Below, piece after piece: positions 34,342 through 43,443 of a stretch of DNA of 64,000 bases. Within the stretch, counting starts at the first letter, position 1. Every line of letters begins with the position of its first letter. The DNA comes from Clostridium cellulovorans 743B (lineage in GTDB: Bacteria > Bacillota > Clostridia > Clostridiales > Clostridiaceae). The notes below the pieces were generated by a model that saw nothing but the letters and a program-made list of their open reading frames with translations, was not told where the DNA came from and did no database searches. The DNA lies in assembly GCF_000145275.1 (NCBI RefSeq), contig NC_014393.1, positions 1,488,001-1,552,000 on the forward strand, read 5' to 3'. The position numbers were made by a program, and so were the translations under genes.

Positions 34342-34381
34342 TAGCTTAAAGAAACTATGGTAAAAGGAGATGGAAAGTTCA

Positions 34382-35320
34382 ATGGCAAAGCTAAAAACAA
34401 ATGTGTCAGAAGAATTAACGAGTGAATTAGTATATACGCCGTCGGGTAAGTCGAAATTATATGGAAATGAACGCAAAGCCGCATTTTTATTTATCCTTGC
34501 ACCAATTCTTCAGTTTTTCATATTTATCTTAGGACCAGCATTATATTCTTTGTATGCATCCTTTACAAACTGGAATGGTCTTGGACAGATGAGATTTACA
34601 GGATTAGAAAATTTTAAAGAAATGGCCAAAGATGAAAGATTCTGGAAGGCTCTATATAATACCATATTCATGATGGGTGGAATACCAGTCGGTCTTATTT
34701 TGTCATTATTATTAGCTATGGCATTAAATAGAGGCTTAAAAGGAACAAAAGCTTTTAGAGTTATTTACTATATACCAGTTGTATCATCTTTAGCTGCTAT
34801 ATCAATATTATGGCAATGGGCTTATAATGGAGACTTTGGACTTGTAAATCAAGTTCTAGATATATTCGGAATAAAGGGTCCAAACTGGCTTCAAAATGAG
34901 CATACAATAAAGCCAGCGATAATGGTTATGTCAATTTGGAAAGGCTTAGGATATTCAATGCTTCTATATTTAGCAGCACTTCAAAATGTACCTAAAATGT
35001 ATTATGAAGCAGCAACGCTTGATGGTGCTAGTTCATTCCAATTATTAAGAAAGATAACTATACCAATGGTAAGACCTGTAACTTTCTTCTTAGTTGTTAC
35101 TTCTATTATAGGTGGTTCTCAAATGTTTATCGAACCAAATATAATGACTGTAGATGGAGGTCCAATGTACAGTGCCGGAACTATTGTATACTATCTATGG
35201 CAAAAAGCCTTTGGAAACTTCCAAATGGGATATGCTTCTGCAGTTGCTTGGGTACTTGGAATATTCATATTTATAGTAACTCTTGTTCAATTCAAGTTAA
35301 ATGAAAAATTCGATAACTAA
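34382..35320 (+). CDS. Sugar ABC transporter permease, MalF/AraP type
   Basis: A protein of about 312 aa with six membrane segments and the EAA loop in MYYEAATLDGASSFQLLRKIT, followed by IPMVRPV, which contacts the ATPase. I prefer ATG 34382 because the ATG at 34370 abuts the AAAGGAG site; both are in frame. It follows the binding-protein gene and hairpin, and the second permease starts 26 bases on. An ATPase gene is missing; a shared MsmX-like ATPase is the usual solution in Firmicutes. Confidence 0.92.
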   Translation: MAKLKTNVSEELTSELVYTPSGKSKLYGNERKAAFLFILAPILQFFIFILGPALYSLYASFTNWNGLGQMRFTGLENFKEMAKDERFWKALYNTIFMMGGIPVGLILSLLLAMALNRGLKGTKAFRVIYYIPVVSSLAAISILWQWAYNGDFGLVNQVLDIFGIKGPNWLQNEHTIKPAIMVMSIWKGLGYSMLLYLAALQNVPKMYYEAATLDGASSFQLLRKITIPMVRPVTFFLVVTSIIGGSQMFIEPNIMTVDGGPMYSAGTIVYYLWQKAFGNFQMGYASAVAWVLGIFIFIVTLVQFKLNEKFDN

Positions 35321-35346
35321 CATAGATAGGGGAAGGAGTTGTAAGT

Positions 35347-36228
35347 ATGGAAGGTAATTTAAAAAAGAACGTAGAAATTAAAAACACTTCAGTAAAAACA
35401 AAAAATAAAATAATTAATATAATCCTTTTCTTGATCTTATGTTTAGGTGGAATTGTGATGATAGCACCATTGATATGGATGATTTCCACTTCAATAAAAT
35501 CAAAGATGGAAGTATTTTCGATACCACCAGTATGGATACCTGAGAAAGCTAACTGGGGAAAATACCTAGAAATTTGGGAAAAGGGTCCACTATTAAGTGG
35601 TATTATAAACAGTTTGATGGTTGCAATACCAGTTACTGTTGTAGGAACTATTACATCTAGTATGGCTGCATTTGCTTTTGCTAAATTAAAGTTCCCACAT
35701 AAAAAAGGTTTATTCTTAATGTTATTAGCTTCAATGATGATACCATATCCAGTAGTTATGATACCTCAATTCGTTTTATTCTCAAAAATCGGTTGGGTTG
35801 ATACACTGTTACCACTAATAGTGCCAGGCTTATTTGGTAATGTAACAATGATCTTCTTTATAAGACAATATTTAAGTGGAGTTCCTGATGAAATAATCGA
35901 GGCAGCTAAAATTGACGGATGTTCATATTTTAAGATGTACTACGGAATCATTTTCCCACTTATAAAACCAGCTATTGTGGCACAATTAATTTTGTGGTTT
36001 ATGGGAATTTGGAATGATTATTTAGCACCAACTATTTACTTAAATACACCTGAGAAAAAGACTTTGCAAACAGTAATTGCAAGCTTTAACTCAACTTATG
36101 CAATACAAACAGATTATCCACTTATCATGGCAGCGTCAGTAGTAGCTATGATACCTATGTTAGTTGTATTTATGGTTTTCCAAAGACAAATAGTAGAATC
36201 GGTTGCTATATCTGGAGTTAAAGGCTAA
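35347..36228 (+). CDS. Sugar ABC transporter permease, MalG/AraQ type
   Basis: A 293-aa protein with six membrane segments, the MalG-type N-terminus (IWMISTSIKSKMEVFSIPPV) and the EAA motif IIEAAKIDGCSYFKMYYGII. The C-terminus RQIVESVAISGVKG is typical of the MalG family. GGGAAGGAG lies eight bases before ATG 35347. It is the last gene of the importer operon, closed by hairpins at 36286 and 36400. Confidence 0.93.
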   Translation: MEGNLKKNVEIKNTSVKTKNKIINIILFLILCLGGIVMIAPLIWMISTSIKSKMEVFSIPPVWIPEKANWGKYLEIWEKGPLLSGIINSLMVAIPVTVVGTITSSMAAFAFAKLKFPHKKGLFLMLLASMMIPYPVVMIPQFVLFSKIGWVDTLLPLIVPGLFGNVTMIFFIRQYLSGVPDEIIEAAKIDGCSYFKMYYGIIFPLIKPAIVAQLILWFMGIWNDYLAPTIYLNTPEKKTLQTVIASFNSTYAIQTDYPLIMAASVVAMIPMLVVFMVFQRQIVESVAISGVKG

Positions 36229-36285
36229 TAAGTGGACTAGCTTGTAAATAAGAAATATAAATTTGATTATTATATAAAAATAATT

Positions 36286-36320
36286 TAACGCTGTAGGAGA
36301 TATTCTTACAGCGTTATTAA
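36286..36320 (+). terminator. Terminator of the importer operon
   Basis: AACGCTGTA pairs with TACAGCGTT around a 9-10 nt loop, with T-rich flank TATTAAT. Confidence 0.65.
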
Positions 36321-36399
36321 TATTATAAATTGTGATAAATAGCTTAAGTCATTTATAGTTATTGGGTAGAAACATAAAATAAGGTTAATAAACTAAGAT

Positions 36400-36448
36400 A
36401 AAAGTTGTCTATAATACGTATGAATGTATTGAAGACAACTTTTTATTA
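36400..36448. terminator. Bidirectional terminator
   Basis: AAAAGTTGTCT pairs with AGACAACTTTT around a 22-nt loop with T-run. It mainly serves the minus-strand methyltransferase operon that ends at 36477. Confidence 0.7.
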
Positions 36449-36476
36449 TGTAGAAATGATTTAAAACTATGTAATA

Positions 36477-37544
36477 TTAGTATTTATAGGTTTTAGATGC
36501 ATTAACCATGGCAATCGCACTAAGAAGATTACCGTTAGGAGGAAATTCGCAACCTGTAGAAAGAATAAAGCCAGCATTATTTTGCCTAAATAAATCAATT
36601 TGGCTATGACAGTCTTTAATTATTTCTTTTGGTGTCATTATGAGGCCTGTATTAGCAGGGTCAGAATAGCCTATTGTAACAACTTTTTGCCCCCATTTTT
36701 TAGCATGTTCTTCCCAATTGTTACATCCGTATGCTGGATGAGCTACAGAAATAGAACCTGGATTCATCCATTTGATTACCTCTTCAAAGTAAACACCATT
36801 TCCACAGTTATGAACAGATACAAGACCACCAGCTTCTCTAATAGCATCTGCTATACGTTTAACATAAGGTCCTTCAAAGGTTTCCCATTGTTTTTTGCTT
36901 AATACTGTTGGTGAAGAATAAAGAGGATCAATTACTACTGCGTGAGCACCTGTCTCTATTTGTGCTTTAACATAGTCTACAAGTACATCTGTAATTATCT
37001 CTACAGCACCTAAAACTTCTTGAGGATGTTTAATTAAATCTCTAAACAGTTCTTTATGACCTCTAATTTGAGATAAAACTCCTAATGGACCATATACAAA
37101 GCCAAGAACTCCAACTTCTTTTCCTTTAGCTTTTGCAAGGCCACCACAAATATCAATTACACTTTTCATTCTTGTGCTTTCACGAGGATTAACGTATTTG
37201 ATTTTATTATATTCATCAGCATTTTTTATGAATTGGTTATCAAAGTTAGGATACGCAGTACTGTTTTTAGGGAAGATAATTTCTTGACCAAAGTCGGCTG
37301 CTTCTATAGAAAGATCAACTAAGGTTAAAAATGCATCATGTCCGATTATTTCTTGTGCAGCAAGAAGGCTTCTTGTTGCTAAATCACTATCAGTTGACCA
37401 TTTATCATAGGTAGTTCCAAGTACACGATGTGAAGCACCACAGACTAGTGGAGCTACTGCAGGTCTATCTGTTTCTTTAAATTGTAGACTTAATACAACT
37501 CTTTCTAGAGAGGTTAATTTATCTTTGTTTTGTATTGAACTCAT
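36477..37544 (-). CDS. UroD/MtaA-family corrinoid methyltransferase
   Basis: ATG 37544 follows TGGAGGTG; a longer frame begins within it. The product is a 355-aa TIM-barrel protein of the uroporphyrinogen decarboxylase/MtaA family. It has the zinc-ligand pattern of methyltransferases, His-x-Cys in SVHNCGNG (about 248) and a distal Cys in STGCEFPP (about 335), which uroporphyrinogen decarboxylase itself lacks. That indicates methyl transfer to or from a corrinoid protein. Opposite the corrinoid protein and activator genes, it may be the methyltransferase that takes the growth substrate. The methyl donor is unknown. Confidence 0.82.
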   Translation of the reverse strand: MSSIQNKDKLTSLERVVLSLQFKETDRPAVAPLVCGASHRVLGTTYDKWSTDSDLATRSLLAAQEIIGHDAFLTLVDLSIEAADFGQEIIFPKNSTAYPNFDNQFIKNADEYNKIKYVNPRESTRMKSVIDICGGLAKAKGKEVGVLGFVYGPLGVLSQIRGHKELFRDLIKHPQEVLGAVEIITDVLVDYVKAQIETGAHAVVIDPLYSSPTVLSKKQWETFEGPYVKRIADAIREAGGLVSVHNCGNGVYFEEVIKWMNPGSISVAHPAYGCNNWEEHAKKWGQKVVTIGYSDPANTGLIMTPKEIIKDCHSQIDLFRQNNAGFILSTGCEFPPNGNLLSAIAMVNASKTYKY

Positions 37545-37591
37545 AATGTACACCTCCATAAATTTTAAAATAATTTTTTAAATGTCTATCT

Positions 37592-38266
37592 TTAATCACT
37601 TATCCTTTCACCAATACCAAAATCCTCTTCTGTAACAGTTCCAAAAGGAGGAATATTTATAAAATCTCCTTGATCCCAAGGACCAAGGACAATTTTCTCA
37701 AGGAAATTATTGGTTCCATCTATAGTTTCATAGTTTACCTTTAGAAGCCTAGCAATTTCCTTGGATTGCTCCTTGATTTGTAGATCACAATCTCGGCTAG
37801 TGTTTATAAATAAAACTCTTTTATAATTGTTATACATTTTATCAATTACCTTTAAAGCTTTTCTTTCGCCAAAGCGTTCACAAATACGTTTATGCTCAGA
37901 AAGTATGGATTTTTCTGTTAACATCCACCCACCGCTTAAATAGAAAGTTCCTTTTTCTTCATCTTTTAGCTTATAATATTTCTCTTTAGAGCCTAAAAGT
38001 ATTGGAATGCAATCATGCACTTTAGGAATTGTCAAAATGCTATTTTTTACTTTTACATTTTTAATAGATCCACCACAAAGACCAAAAGCTAAGATAATTC
38101 TGGAATAATTTAATGATTTATCTAGTATTGATTGTATTTCTTTTTGCAGTTTATTCGGATAAAGGTGAAGCCCCATAGAAATAAATTCAAAATCAATAGC
38201 TGCTTTAGGTTTAATAGATAATAACTCTTCTTTCATAACCTCACATGCAATTACCTTTATTGACAT
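37592..38266 (-). CDS. DUF1638-like protein
   Basis: The start at ATG 38266 is set by TGGAGGAG; the longer frame begins before it. The 224-aa protein has IKVIACEVMKEEL at the N-terminus and ILAFGLCGGSIKNV with a conserved Cys, followed by IPKVHDCIPILLGS with the His-Asp-Cys of DUF1638. Members of this family recur beside corrinoid-dependent methyltransferase genes; the function is not established to my knowledge. It is the first gene of the minus-strand operon, 47 bases before the methyltransferase. Two further Cys near residues 115 and 165 might bind metal. Confidence 0.72.
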   Translation of the reverse strand: MSIKVIACEVMKEELLSIKPKAAIDFEFISMGLHLYPNKLQKEIQSILDKSLNYSRIILAFGLCGGSIKNVKVKNSILTIPKVHDCIPILLGSKEKYYKLKDEEKGTFYLSGGWMLTEKSILSEHKRICERFGERKALKVIDKMYNNYKRVLFINTSRDCDLQIKEQSKEIARLLKVNYETIDGTNNFLEKIVLGPWDQGDFINIPPFGTVTEEDFGIGERISD

Positions 38267-38377
38267 AAAACTCCTCCACAAACTCATTTTGGAATAATTA
38301 ATTTATTTATAAGATATATGAATAAATCTGTATGGTACATTACGAGAAAGATAAAACCTACTAAACATATAAGAATT

Positions 38378-38406
38378 ATTATAAAGAACCTGTATCGGTA
38401 TGTCAA
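38378..38406 (-). promoter_or_regulatory. Perfect sigma-A promoter of the minus-strand methyltransferase operon
   Basis: On the minus strand TTGACA, a 17-base spacer and TATAAT, both hexamers at consensus, about 110 bases before the DUF1638-like start. Confidence 0.85.
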
Positions 38407-38450
38407 TATATTAAATAAAATACAAAATTAAAATTAATTAACTGTTATTG

Positions 38451-38479
38451 TTGACAATGTTAAAAAAGTATACTAAGAT
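38451..38479 (+). promoter_or_regulatory. Sigma-A-like promoter of the corrinoid-protein operon
   Basis: TTGACA (38451-38456), 17-base spacer, TAAGAT (38474-38479); the leader to the corrinoid gene would be about 240 bases. Confidence 0.55.
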
Positions 38480-38724
38480 GTCTATATAAACTCCTTAAAA
38501 CCTATTGGAATAGTATGAAATGCTGATAAAGTTAAAGAATAGAACAATTTTTTTATTGTTTCTAATAATAAATATATTGCGGAAAACATTTTAATTAAAA
38601 ATTTGGTGCTATATATCATATGTGTACAAGCAATACGAAAAATCTTTAGGGTAGAGGCCTATTTAAACATAAATCTATTTTTCTTATTCAAATGATTAAG
38701 AAGTTAATTTTAGGAGGATATCTT

Positions 38725-39381
38725 ATGTCAACAAATAAAGAGGAATTATTAAAACAAATTGCTGAAGCTGTAGTAGAAATGGATGAAGAAGTTACAGTAA
38801 CTATTGCTGAGGAAATAATAAAACAAAATTTCGATGCCTATGAAGCAATTGATAAAGGGCTGTCAAAAGGGATGGAAAGAGCGGGGGAACTTTTTGACGA
38901 GGAGGAATATTTTATTCCAGAGCTTTTGTTATGTTCAGATGCTATGTATGCAGGAGTAGATGTTCTTAAACCACATATAAAAGTTGATGAGTCTGCAGAA
39001 AAACATACTGTTGTAATTGGAGTCATGGAAGGTGATACTCACGATATAGGAAAAAATCTTGTGAAAATTATGTTAGAAACTTCTGGGTTTGAAGTTGTTG
39101 ACTTAGGAAGAGATGTTGCACCTGTAGATTTTGTAAATAAGGCTAAGGAAGTCAATGCTGAAATTATAGCATTATCTACTCTTATGACAACTACCATGGA
39201 GGGAATGCAAACAGTTATTGAGCTTCTTAAAAGTGAAAATATAAGAGATAGATTTAAAGTTATGATAGGTGGAGGACCTATTTCACAGAGTTTTGCAGAT
39301 AAAATAGAGGCTGATGGATATTCTACAAATGCTGCTGAAGCAGTTAAACTTGCTAAAAAACTTATAAATGTAGCTATATAA
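38725..39381 (+). CDS. Corrinoid (cobalamin-binding) methyl carrier protein
   Basis: ATG 38725 follows TAGGAGGATATCTT; the longer frame begins before it. The 218-aa protein has an N-terminal helical cap domain (residues about 1-85) and a Rossmann-like B12 domain with the base-off signature D-x-H-x-x-G in GDTHDIGKNLVKIML (His about residue 106), then LGRDV, STLMTTTM and VMIGGGPIS. It carries the methyl group on cobalt between methyltransferases. It resembles MtaC/MtbC/MtvC. First gene of an operon with a methyltransferase and a RACo-type activator. Confidence 0.93.
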   Translation: MSTNKEELLKQIAEAVVEMDEEVTVTIAEEIIKQNFDAYEAIDKGLSKGMERAGELFDEEEYFIPELLLCSDAMYAGVDVLKPHIKVDESAEKHTVVIGVMEGDTHDIGKNLVKIMLETSGFEVVDLGRDVAPVDFVNKAKEVNAEIIALSTLMTTTMEGMQTVIELLKSENIRDRFKVMIGGGPISQSFADKIEADGYSTNAAEAVKLAKKLINVAI

Positions 39382-39410
39382 TGATCTGTTATTAAGAAAG
39401 AAGTGATTAA

Positions 39411-40433
39411 ATGAGTGTATTCACACCAAAAGAAAGACTAAAGAGAGTATTGAATAAAGAAAAGGTTGATAGACCACCAGTAATTTGTCCTGGTGGAATG
39501 ATGAATGCTGCTATTGTTGAAGTAATGCAAAAAACAGGTAATACTTTGCCAGCAGCGCATAGTGAAGAAAGTTTGATGACTGATTTATCTGCTGATATAC
39601 AAAGCAATACTGGTTTTGAAAATTTTGGTATACCGTTTTGTATGACTGTTGAAGCAGAAGTATTAGGAAGTCCAATCGACTTTGGGACTTTAGAATGTGA
39701 GCCGAAAATCCAGAGAGAAATTTTTTCCTCTGTGTCTAAGGTAGAATATAGGAAAATAGATGCTATGTTGAGATCTGGCAGAGTTGATACGATAATACAA
39801 ACTGGATATAAGTTGTCCAAGAAAAATTCTGATGTTCCGGTTATTGGAAGTCTTACTGGACCTATAAGTACTGCAGCATCTATAGTAGATCCCATGACGT
39901 TCCTGAAAGAATTGAGAAAAGATAAAAATAATGCTCATAAAACTATAGACTATATTACAAATTTTCTAATTGAGTATGCAAAATTGATGATTGATAATGG
40001 CGTGAATGTTATATCAATAGCCGATCCAACAGCTACTGGAGAAATTCTTGGACCTAAAGTTTTCGAAGAATATGCACTTGCTTACCTAAATAAAATCGTG
40101 GATAGTGTTCATGAAGCTGGTGCTCAAGCGATTATTCATATTTGCGGGAAAATGGATTCGGTTAATCATCTGATTCCTAAGATGCGAGCTAATGCTATTA
40201 GTACTGATGCGTTTGTTAATTTAAGAGATCTTAAAGGGCAGTATTCGTCGATAACAACAATGGGAAATTTGAGTACATTTGCTCTAGAATTTGGAGATGA
40301 TAAAAAGGTTTCTGAATTAACTAATAAGTTATTGAGAGATGAAATAGATATTATTGCTCCGGCATGTGGATTAAGCACCTCTACTTCATTAAATAATATT
40401 TTAGCGATGACTAATACCGTGAAGGAGAGTTGA
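39411..40433 (+). CDS. UroD/MtaA-family corrinoid methyltransferase
   Basis: A 340-aa protein with family blocks RLKRVLNKEKVDRPPVICPGG, VIGSLTGPIST and IIHICGKMDSV, where His-x-Cys (about residue 245) plus Cys in APACGLST (about 317) form the zinc site. It lies 29 bases after the corrinoid gene and 4 bases before the activator gene. It could be the second methyltransferase (methyl-corrinoid to acceptor) or the substrate enzyme. The other UroD-type paralogue is in the divergent operon. No MtrH-like tetrahydrofolate methyltransferase is seen in the window. Confidence 0.88.
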   Translation: MSVFTPKERLKRVLNKEKVDRPPVICPGGMMNAAIVEVMQKTGNTLPAAHSEESLMTDLSADIQSNTGFENFGIPFCMTVEAEVLGSPIDFGTLECEPKIQREIFSSVSKVEYRKIDAMLRSGRVDTIIQTGYKLSKKNSDVPVIGSLTGPISTAASIVDPMTFLKELRKDKNNAHKTIDYITNFLIEYAKLMIDNGVNVISIADPTATGEILGPKVFEEYALAYLNKIVDSVHEAGAQAIIHICGKMDSVNHLIPKMRANAISTDAFVNLRDLKGQYSSITTMGNLSTFALEFGDDKKVSELTNKLLRDEIDIIAPACGLSTSTSLNNILAMTNTVKES

Positions 40434-40437
40434 TTGA

Positions 40438-42105
40438 ATGCCAACAGTAAGATTTTATCCGGATAATAAAGAGATAGAAGTTGAAGAAGGCAGTACTATT
40501 TTAAGTGCAGCAAGAAGTAGTGGTGTTACCATTGAAGCTCCTTGTAACGGTGTAGGTGTATGCGGTAAATGTAAGGTTAAGCTTTCAAAGGAATCTGTAG
40601 GTAATGTTCTTCAATATGGTAAACATAAACTTAAAGCAGAAGAGGAAAAAGAAGGGTTTGTATTAGCTTGTGATACAAAAATATATGGGGATATATCTGT
40701 TTATATAAATGATTTCGAACAAAAGGAGTCTATACAAATTCTTAGTGAAGGGAAAAGCTTTAATGTAGAAATAGATAGTTATATAAAAAAGAAATATACG
40801 GAAAAAAAGAATGTTACCAAAGTATTTGCAAATGGTGTGTTGCTCACGGAAGAAGTTGGTGACACTTCGGGGGAGAATTATGGGGTTGTTATTGATATAG
40901 GAACCACTACATTAGTTGCTTCTTTGATTAACTTAAATAATGGTGAAGAGTTAGCATCCACTTCAGCGTTAAATCCTCAGAGTGTCCATGCGCAAGATGT
41001 ATTGTCTAGAATTAAATTTGCATCAGATGAAAATGGACTTCAGCTTATGTACTCTGAGTTTATAAATGAAGCAAACAGTATGATTGGCAAGGTAATTCTT
41101 AATAGTGGTAAAAATAAAGATAATATATATGAAGTTATTTTTAGTGGTAACACCTGTATGATACATCTTGCAACCAACGTAAACCCATATTCTCTTGGAA
41201 AATATCCGTATACTCCACTAGTGGATGGAGATATATATTTATCTGCTAAAGAACATAAATTGAATATCTCTGATTATGGATTAATATATTTACCTAAAAT
41301 CATTTCATCCTATGTTGGGGCAGATATAACTTCTGGGGTTCTTGCAGCTGAGATTCATAAAGAAAAAGGAAAAATTCTTTTTATTGATATAGGAACTAAT
41401 GGGGAGATGGTTTTTGCTGATAATGGAAAACTTTCGGCTTCTTCAACAGCAGCAGGACCAGCTTTTGAAGGGATGAACATAACTCATGGCATGAGAGCAG
41501 GAAATGGTGCTATAGAATATTTTGATATAAAAGAATCGGGGAATATTGAAATTAAGACTATAGGCAATGTTAAGCCTACAGGAATATGTGGTAGCGGACT
41601 TTTGGATATTGTTGGAGAACTAGTAAGCTATAATATTATCAATGAAAGTGGAAGATTTGCAGTTGGTAAATCTGAAGAACCATTAACAAATGAAAGATTA
41701 GTTAAAGTTGATGGAAAGAATGTCTTTATGCTTACGGATAAAGTATATTTATCACAGAAAGACGTACGACAAGTTCAGCTTGCAAAGGGTGCAATAAGAA
41801 CAGGAATTGAATTTTTACTTAAAAGCAAAAATGTAAAGGCTGATGAAGTAGATAAAGTTCTTATTGCAGGTTCATTTGGTTACCATTTAAGAGTGAAAAG
41901 TTTACTTAACATAGGGCTTTTACCTAAGGCATTTGAAGGCAAAATAGAGTTTATAGGTAATACCTCTAAAAGTGGGGGACAGGTGTTATTAGTTAATAAG
42001 AATTATAGAAAAGAAATAAGTGAGGTTGTAAAAGAAATTGAAGTTATAGAACTTTCAAATTATGAGGATTTTGATAAGGTGTTTGTAAAAAACATCAAAT
42101 TCTAA
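40438..42105 (+). CDS. RACo-type corrinoid activation protein with 2Fe-2S domain
   Basis: A 555-aa protein. Residues 1-95 form a plant-type ferredoxin domain with Cys ligands in APCNGVGVCGKCKV and a later Cys in VLACDTK. A DUF4445-like ASKHA ATPase part follows (YGVVIDIGTTTLVASL; FIDIGTNGEM; TGICGSGLLD; IAGSFGYHLRVKSLLNIGLLP). RACo uses ATP to drive reduction of Co(II) to Co(I) in inactive corrinoid proteins, here presumably the product two genes upstream. The ATG follows AAGGAG. Last gene of the operon, closed by a strong hairpin. Confidence 0.92.
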   Translation: MPTVRFYPDNKEIEVEEGSTILSAARSSGVTIEAPCNGVGVCGKCKVKLSKESVGNVLQYGKHKLKAEEEKEGFVLACDTKIYGDISVYINDFEQKESIQILSEGKSFNVEIDSYIKKKYTEKKNVTKVFANGVLLTEEVGDTSGENYGVVIDIGTTTLVASLINLNNGEELASTSALNPQSVHAQDVLSRIKFASDENGLQLMYSEFINEANSMIGKVILNSGKNKDNIYEVIFSGNTCMIHLATNVNPYSLGKYPYTPLVDGDIYLSAKEHKLNISDYGLIYLPKIISSYVGADITSGVLAAEIHKEKGKILFIDIGTNGEMVFADNGKLSASSTAAGPAFEGMNITHGMRAGNGAIEYFDIKESGNIEIKTIGNVKPTGICGSGLLDIVGELVSYNIINESGRFAVGKSEEPLTNERLVKVDGKNVFMLTDKVYLSQKDVRQVQLAKGAIRTGIEFLLKSKNVKADEVDKVLIAGSFGYHLRVKSLLNIGLLPKAFEGKIEFIGNTSKSGGQVLLVNKNYRKEISEVVKEIEVIELSNYEDFDKVFVKNIKF

Positions 42106-42182
42106 AAATATTTTAATTCTATTTATAGAAAGCTATTCTAAATTGATTTTATAAACTTTATTTTACGGTCCCTTATTTAGTA

Positions 42183-42246
42183 AATAAAAACTATCCTAAA
42201 AAAACTAACCATACAAATGTGATTAGTTTAGGATAGTTTTTATTTT
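42183..42246. terminator. Strong bidirectional terminator
   Basis: An 18-bp stem (42183-42200 with 42227-42244) with an inner CTAA/TTAG pairing and T-run on both strands, between the convergent activator gene and the ArsR-type gene. Confidence 0.9.
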
Positions 42247-42326
42247 TAGCGTTACACACACATTGAAAGTTATAATGTGTGTGCAATATAATCGCTGTGT
42301 CAAGGTAAATGATGTGTACAATAAAA

Positions 42327-43232
42327 TTATTCGTAAATTACCCTTATGTTTATTCCTTGGTTGTAGTTCCCGAAGTTCTTTCCGAAAATTGTTAAGCCGC
42401 CTATGTTTTTAGTGTCTTCTGGAACTGATAATTTTATTGATAAATCACTTTTGTAGTTTAAGTTAATATCACTTATTGTTACATCAGAAATTTTTAGTCC
42501 GTCGATAAAAGTACCGTATTTATTGATGTAAAGTAACTTTAATAACCCATATTGATTCCAATTTGGAAACCACCAAGAAGGTGTTAATATACCTTTACTG
42601 TCTGCATAATCTCCTGGGCTAGTCCAAGCTCCTAAATGCATATCATTTAAGCTGAAATGAATATCGGAAGGCCAAATAGAACAATTTCCAGGAGCTTCTG
42701 AACTAATCTCCATAGAGATTTGTATTTCTGAGAAATTTTGTCCTGGTTTCAAGTAGTTTGGAATTCTATATTCGATAAAACCTTTAGTAAACCAAAGAAT
42801 ATCGCTGTTAATTCTTTCAGGATCAGCGAAATAACTTGGATTGTCTACTTCACCTATAAGTTTATCTTTGGTTGCAATACCGCAAGTTGGATAAATGTCG
42901 TAAGAATTATAGTGACCTATACCTATTTCTACTTCGTAGGAATTAGGGACTTCATCTTTAACTATATCGATAACGAATTTATCCTCGTGAAGAGCACAAA
43001 TTTTTTGAGTACCGTGCTTTGCTGTTAAAGTGCTAATTTTAATTAGACCACATTCTTCTAACTTTTTTACGTGCATAGTTATAGCACCATTGGATAATTC
43101 TAACTTTTCTGAGAGTTCATTCATGTTTAGTTGCGTATATTCTGATAAAAGTCCAATTATTTTTATTCTTATGTCAGAACTTAAAGCCTTAAATAATGGC
43201 AAACCTTCATTAAGATCTGTAATATGAATCAT
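42327..43232 (-). CDS. ArsR-type transcriptional regulator with large C-terminal sensor-like domain
   Basis: A 301-aa protein. Residues about 10-95 form a winged helix of the ArsR kind (LFKALSSDIRIKIIGLLSEY, LNMNELSEKLELSNGAITMHVKKLEECGL). The remaining 200 residues form a beta-rich domain (SYFADPERINSDILWFTKGF; NCSIWPSDIHFSLNDMHLG) like those of ArsR regulators found near glycosidases in clostridia. The domain may bind a sugar, but that is inference. It lies downstream of galM in the same direction, with a hairpin between. Possible targets are the GH43 gene or the sugar importer. Confidence 0.8.
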   Translation of the reverse strand: MIHITDLNEGLPLFKALSSDIRIKIIGLLSEYTQLNMNELSEKLELSNGAITMHVKKLEECGLIKISTLTAKHGTQKICALHEDKFVIDIVKDEVPNSYEVEIGIGHYNSYDIYPTCGIATKDKLIGEVDNPSYFADPERINSDILWFTKGFIEYRIPNYLKPGQNFSEIQISMEISSEAPGNCSIWPSDIHFSLNDMHLGAWTSPGDYADSKGILTPSWWFPNWNQYGLLKLLYINKYGTFIDGLKISDVTISDINLNYKSDLSIKLSVPEDTKNIGGLTIFGKNFGNYNQGINIRVIYE

Positions 43233-43409
43233 ATATATAATACTCCTTTGAGGTATAATAATTAAATATTAGTAAACTATTTATAGTATACACCAAATGA
43301 GAGATTAAATAAATATATAATTTTAACTGAATGTAAAATGAAGAACACAACTGTATATAGAAAATGTTAACAAAAACTACACACAAAATATATATTAGGA
43401 AATCAAATA

Positions 43410-43440
43410 AAGGATAGTTAAAAATAAACTATCCTTCTAA
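43410..43440 (-). terminator. Terminator after galM
   Basis: AAGGATAGTT pairs with AACTATCCTT around a 7-nt loop, between galM and the ArsR-type gene on the minus strand. Confidence 0.7.
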
Positions 43441-43443
43441 ATA

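Larger units (their letters stand above)
38267..38724. other. Divergent control region of the methyltransferase operons
   Basis: About 450 AT-rich bases with back-to-back promoters (38378-38406 minus, 38451-38479 plus) whose -35 boxes are about 45 bases apart, suggesting shared control. No cobalamin riboswitch was recognised. Confidence 0.55.

Noticed and set aside
38267..38724. Possible cobalamin riboswitch before the corrinoid genes
   Set aside because: No B12-box-like conserved core was seen in either strand; the region is simple AT-rich leader with promoters.
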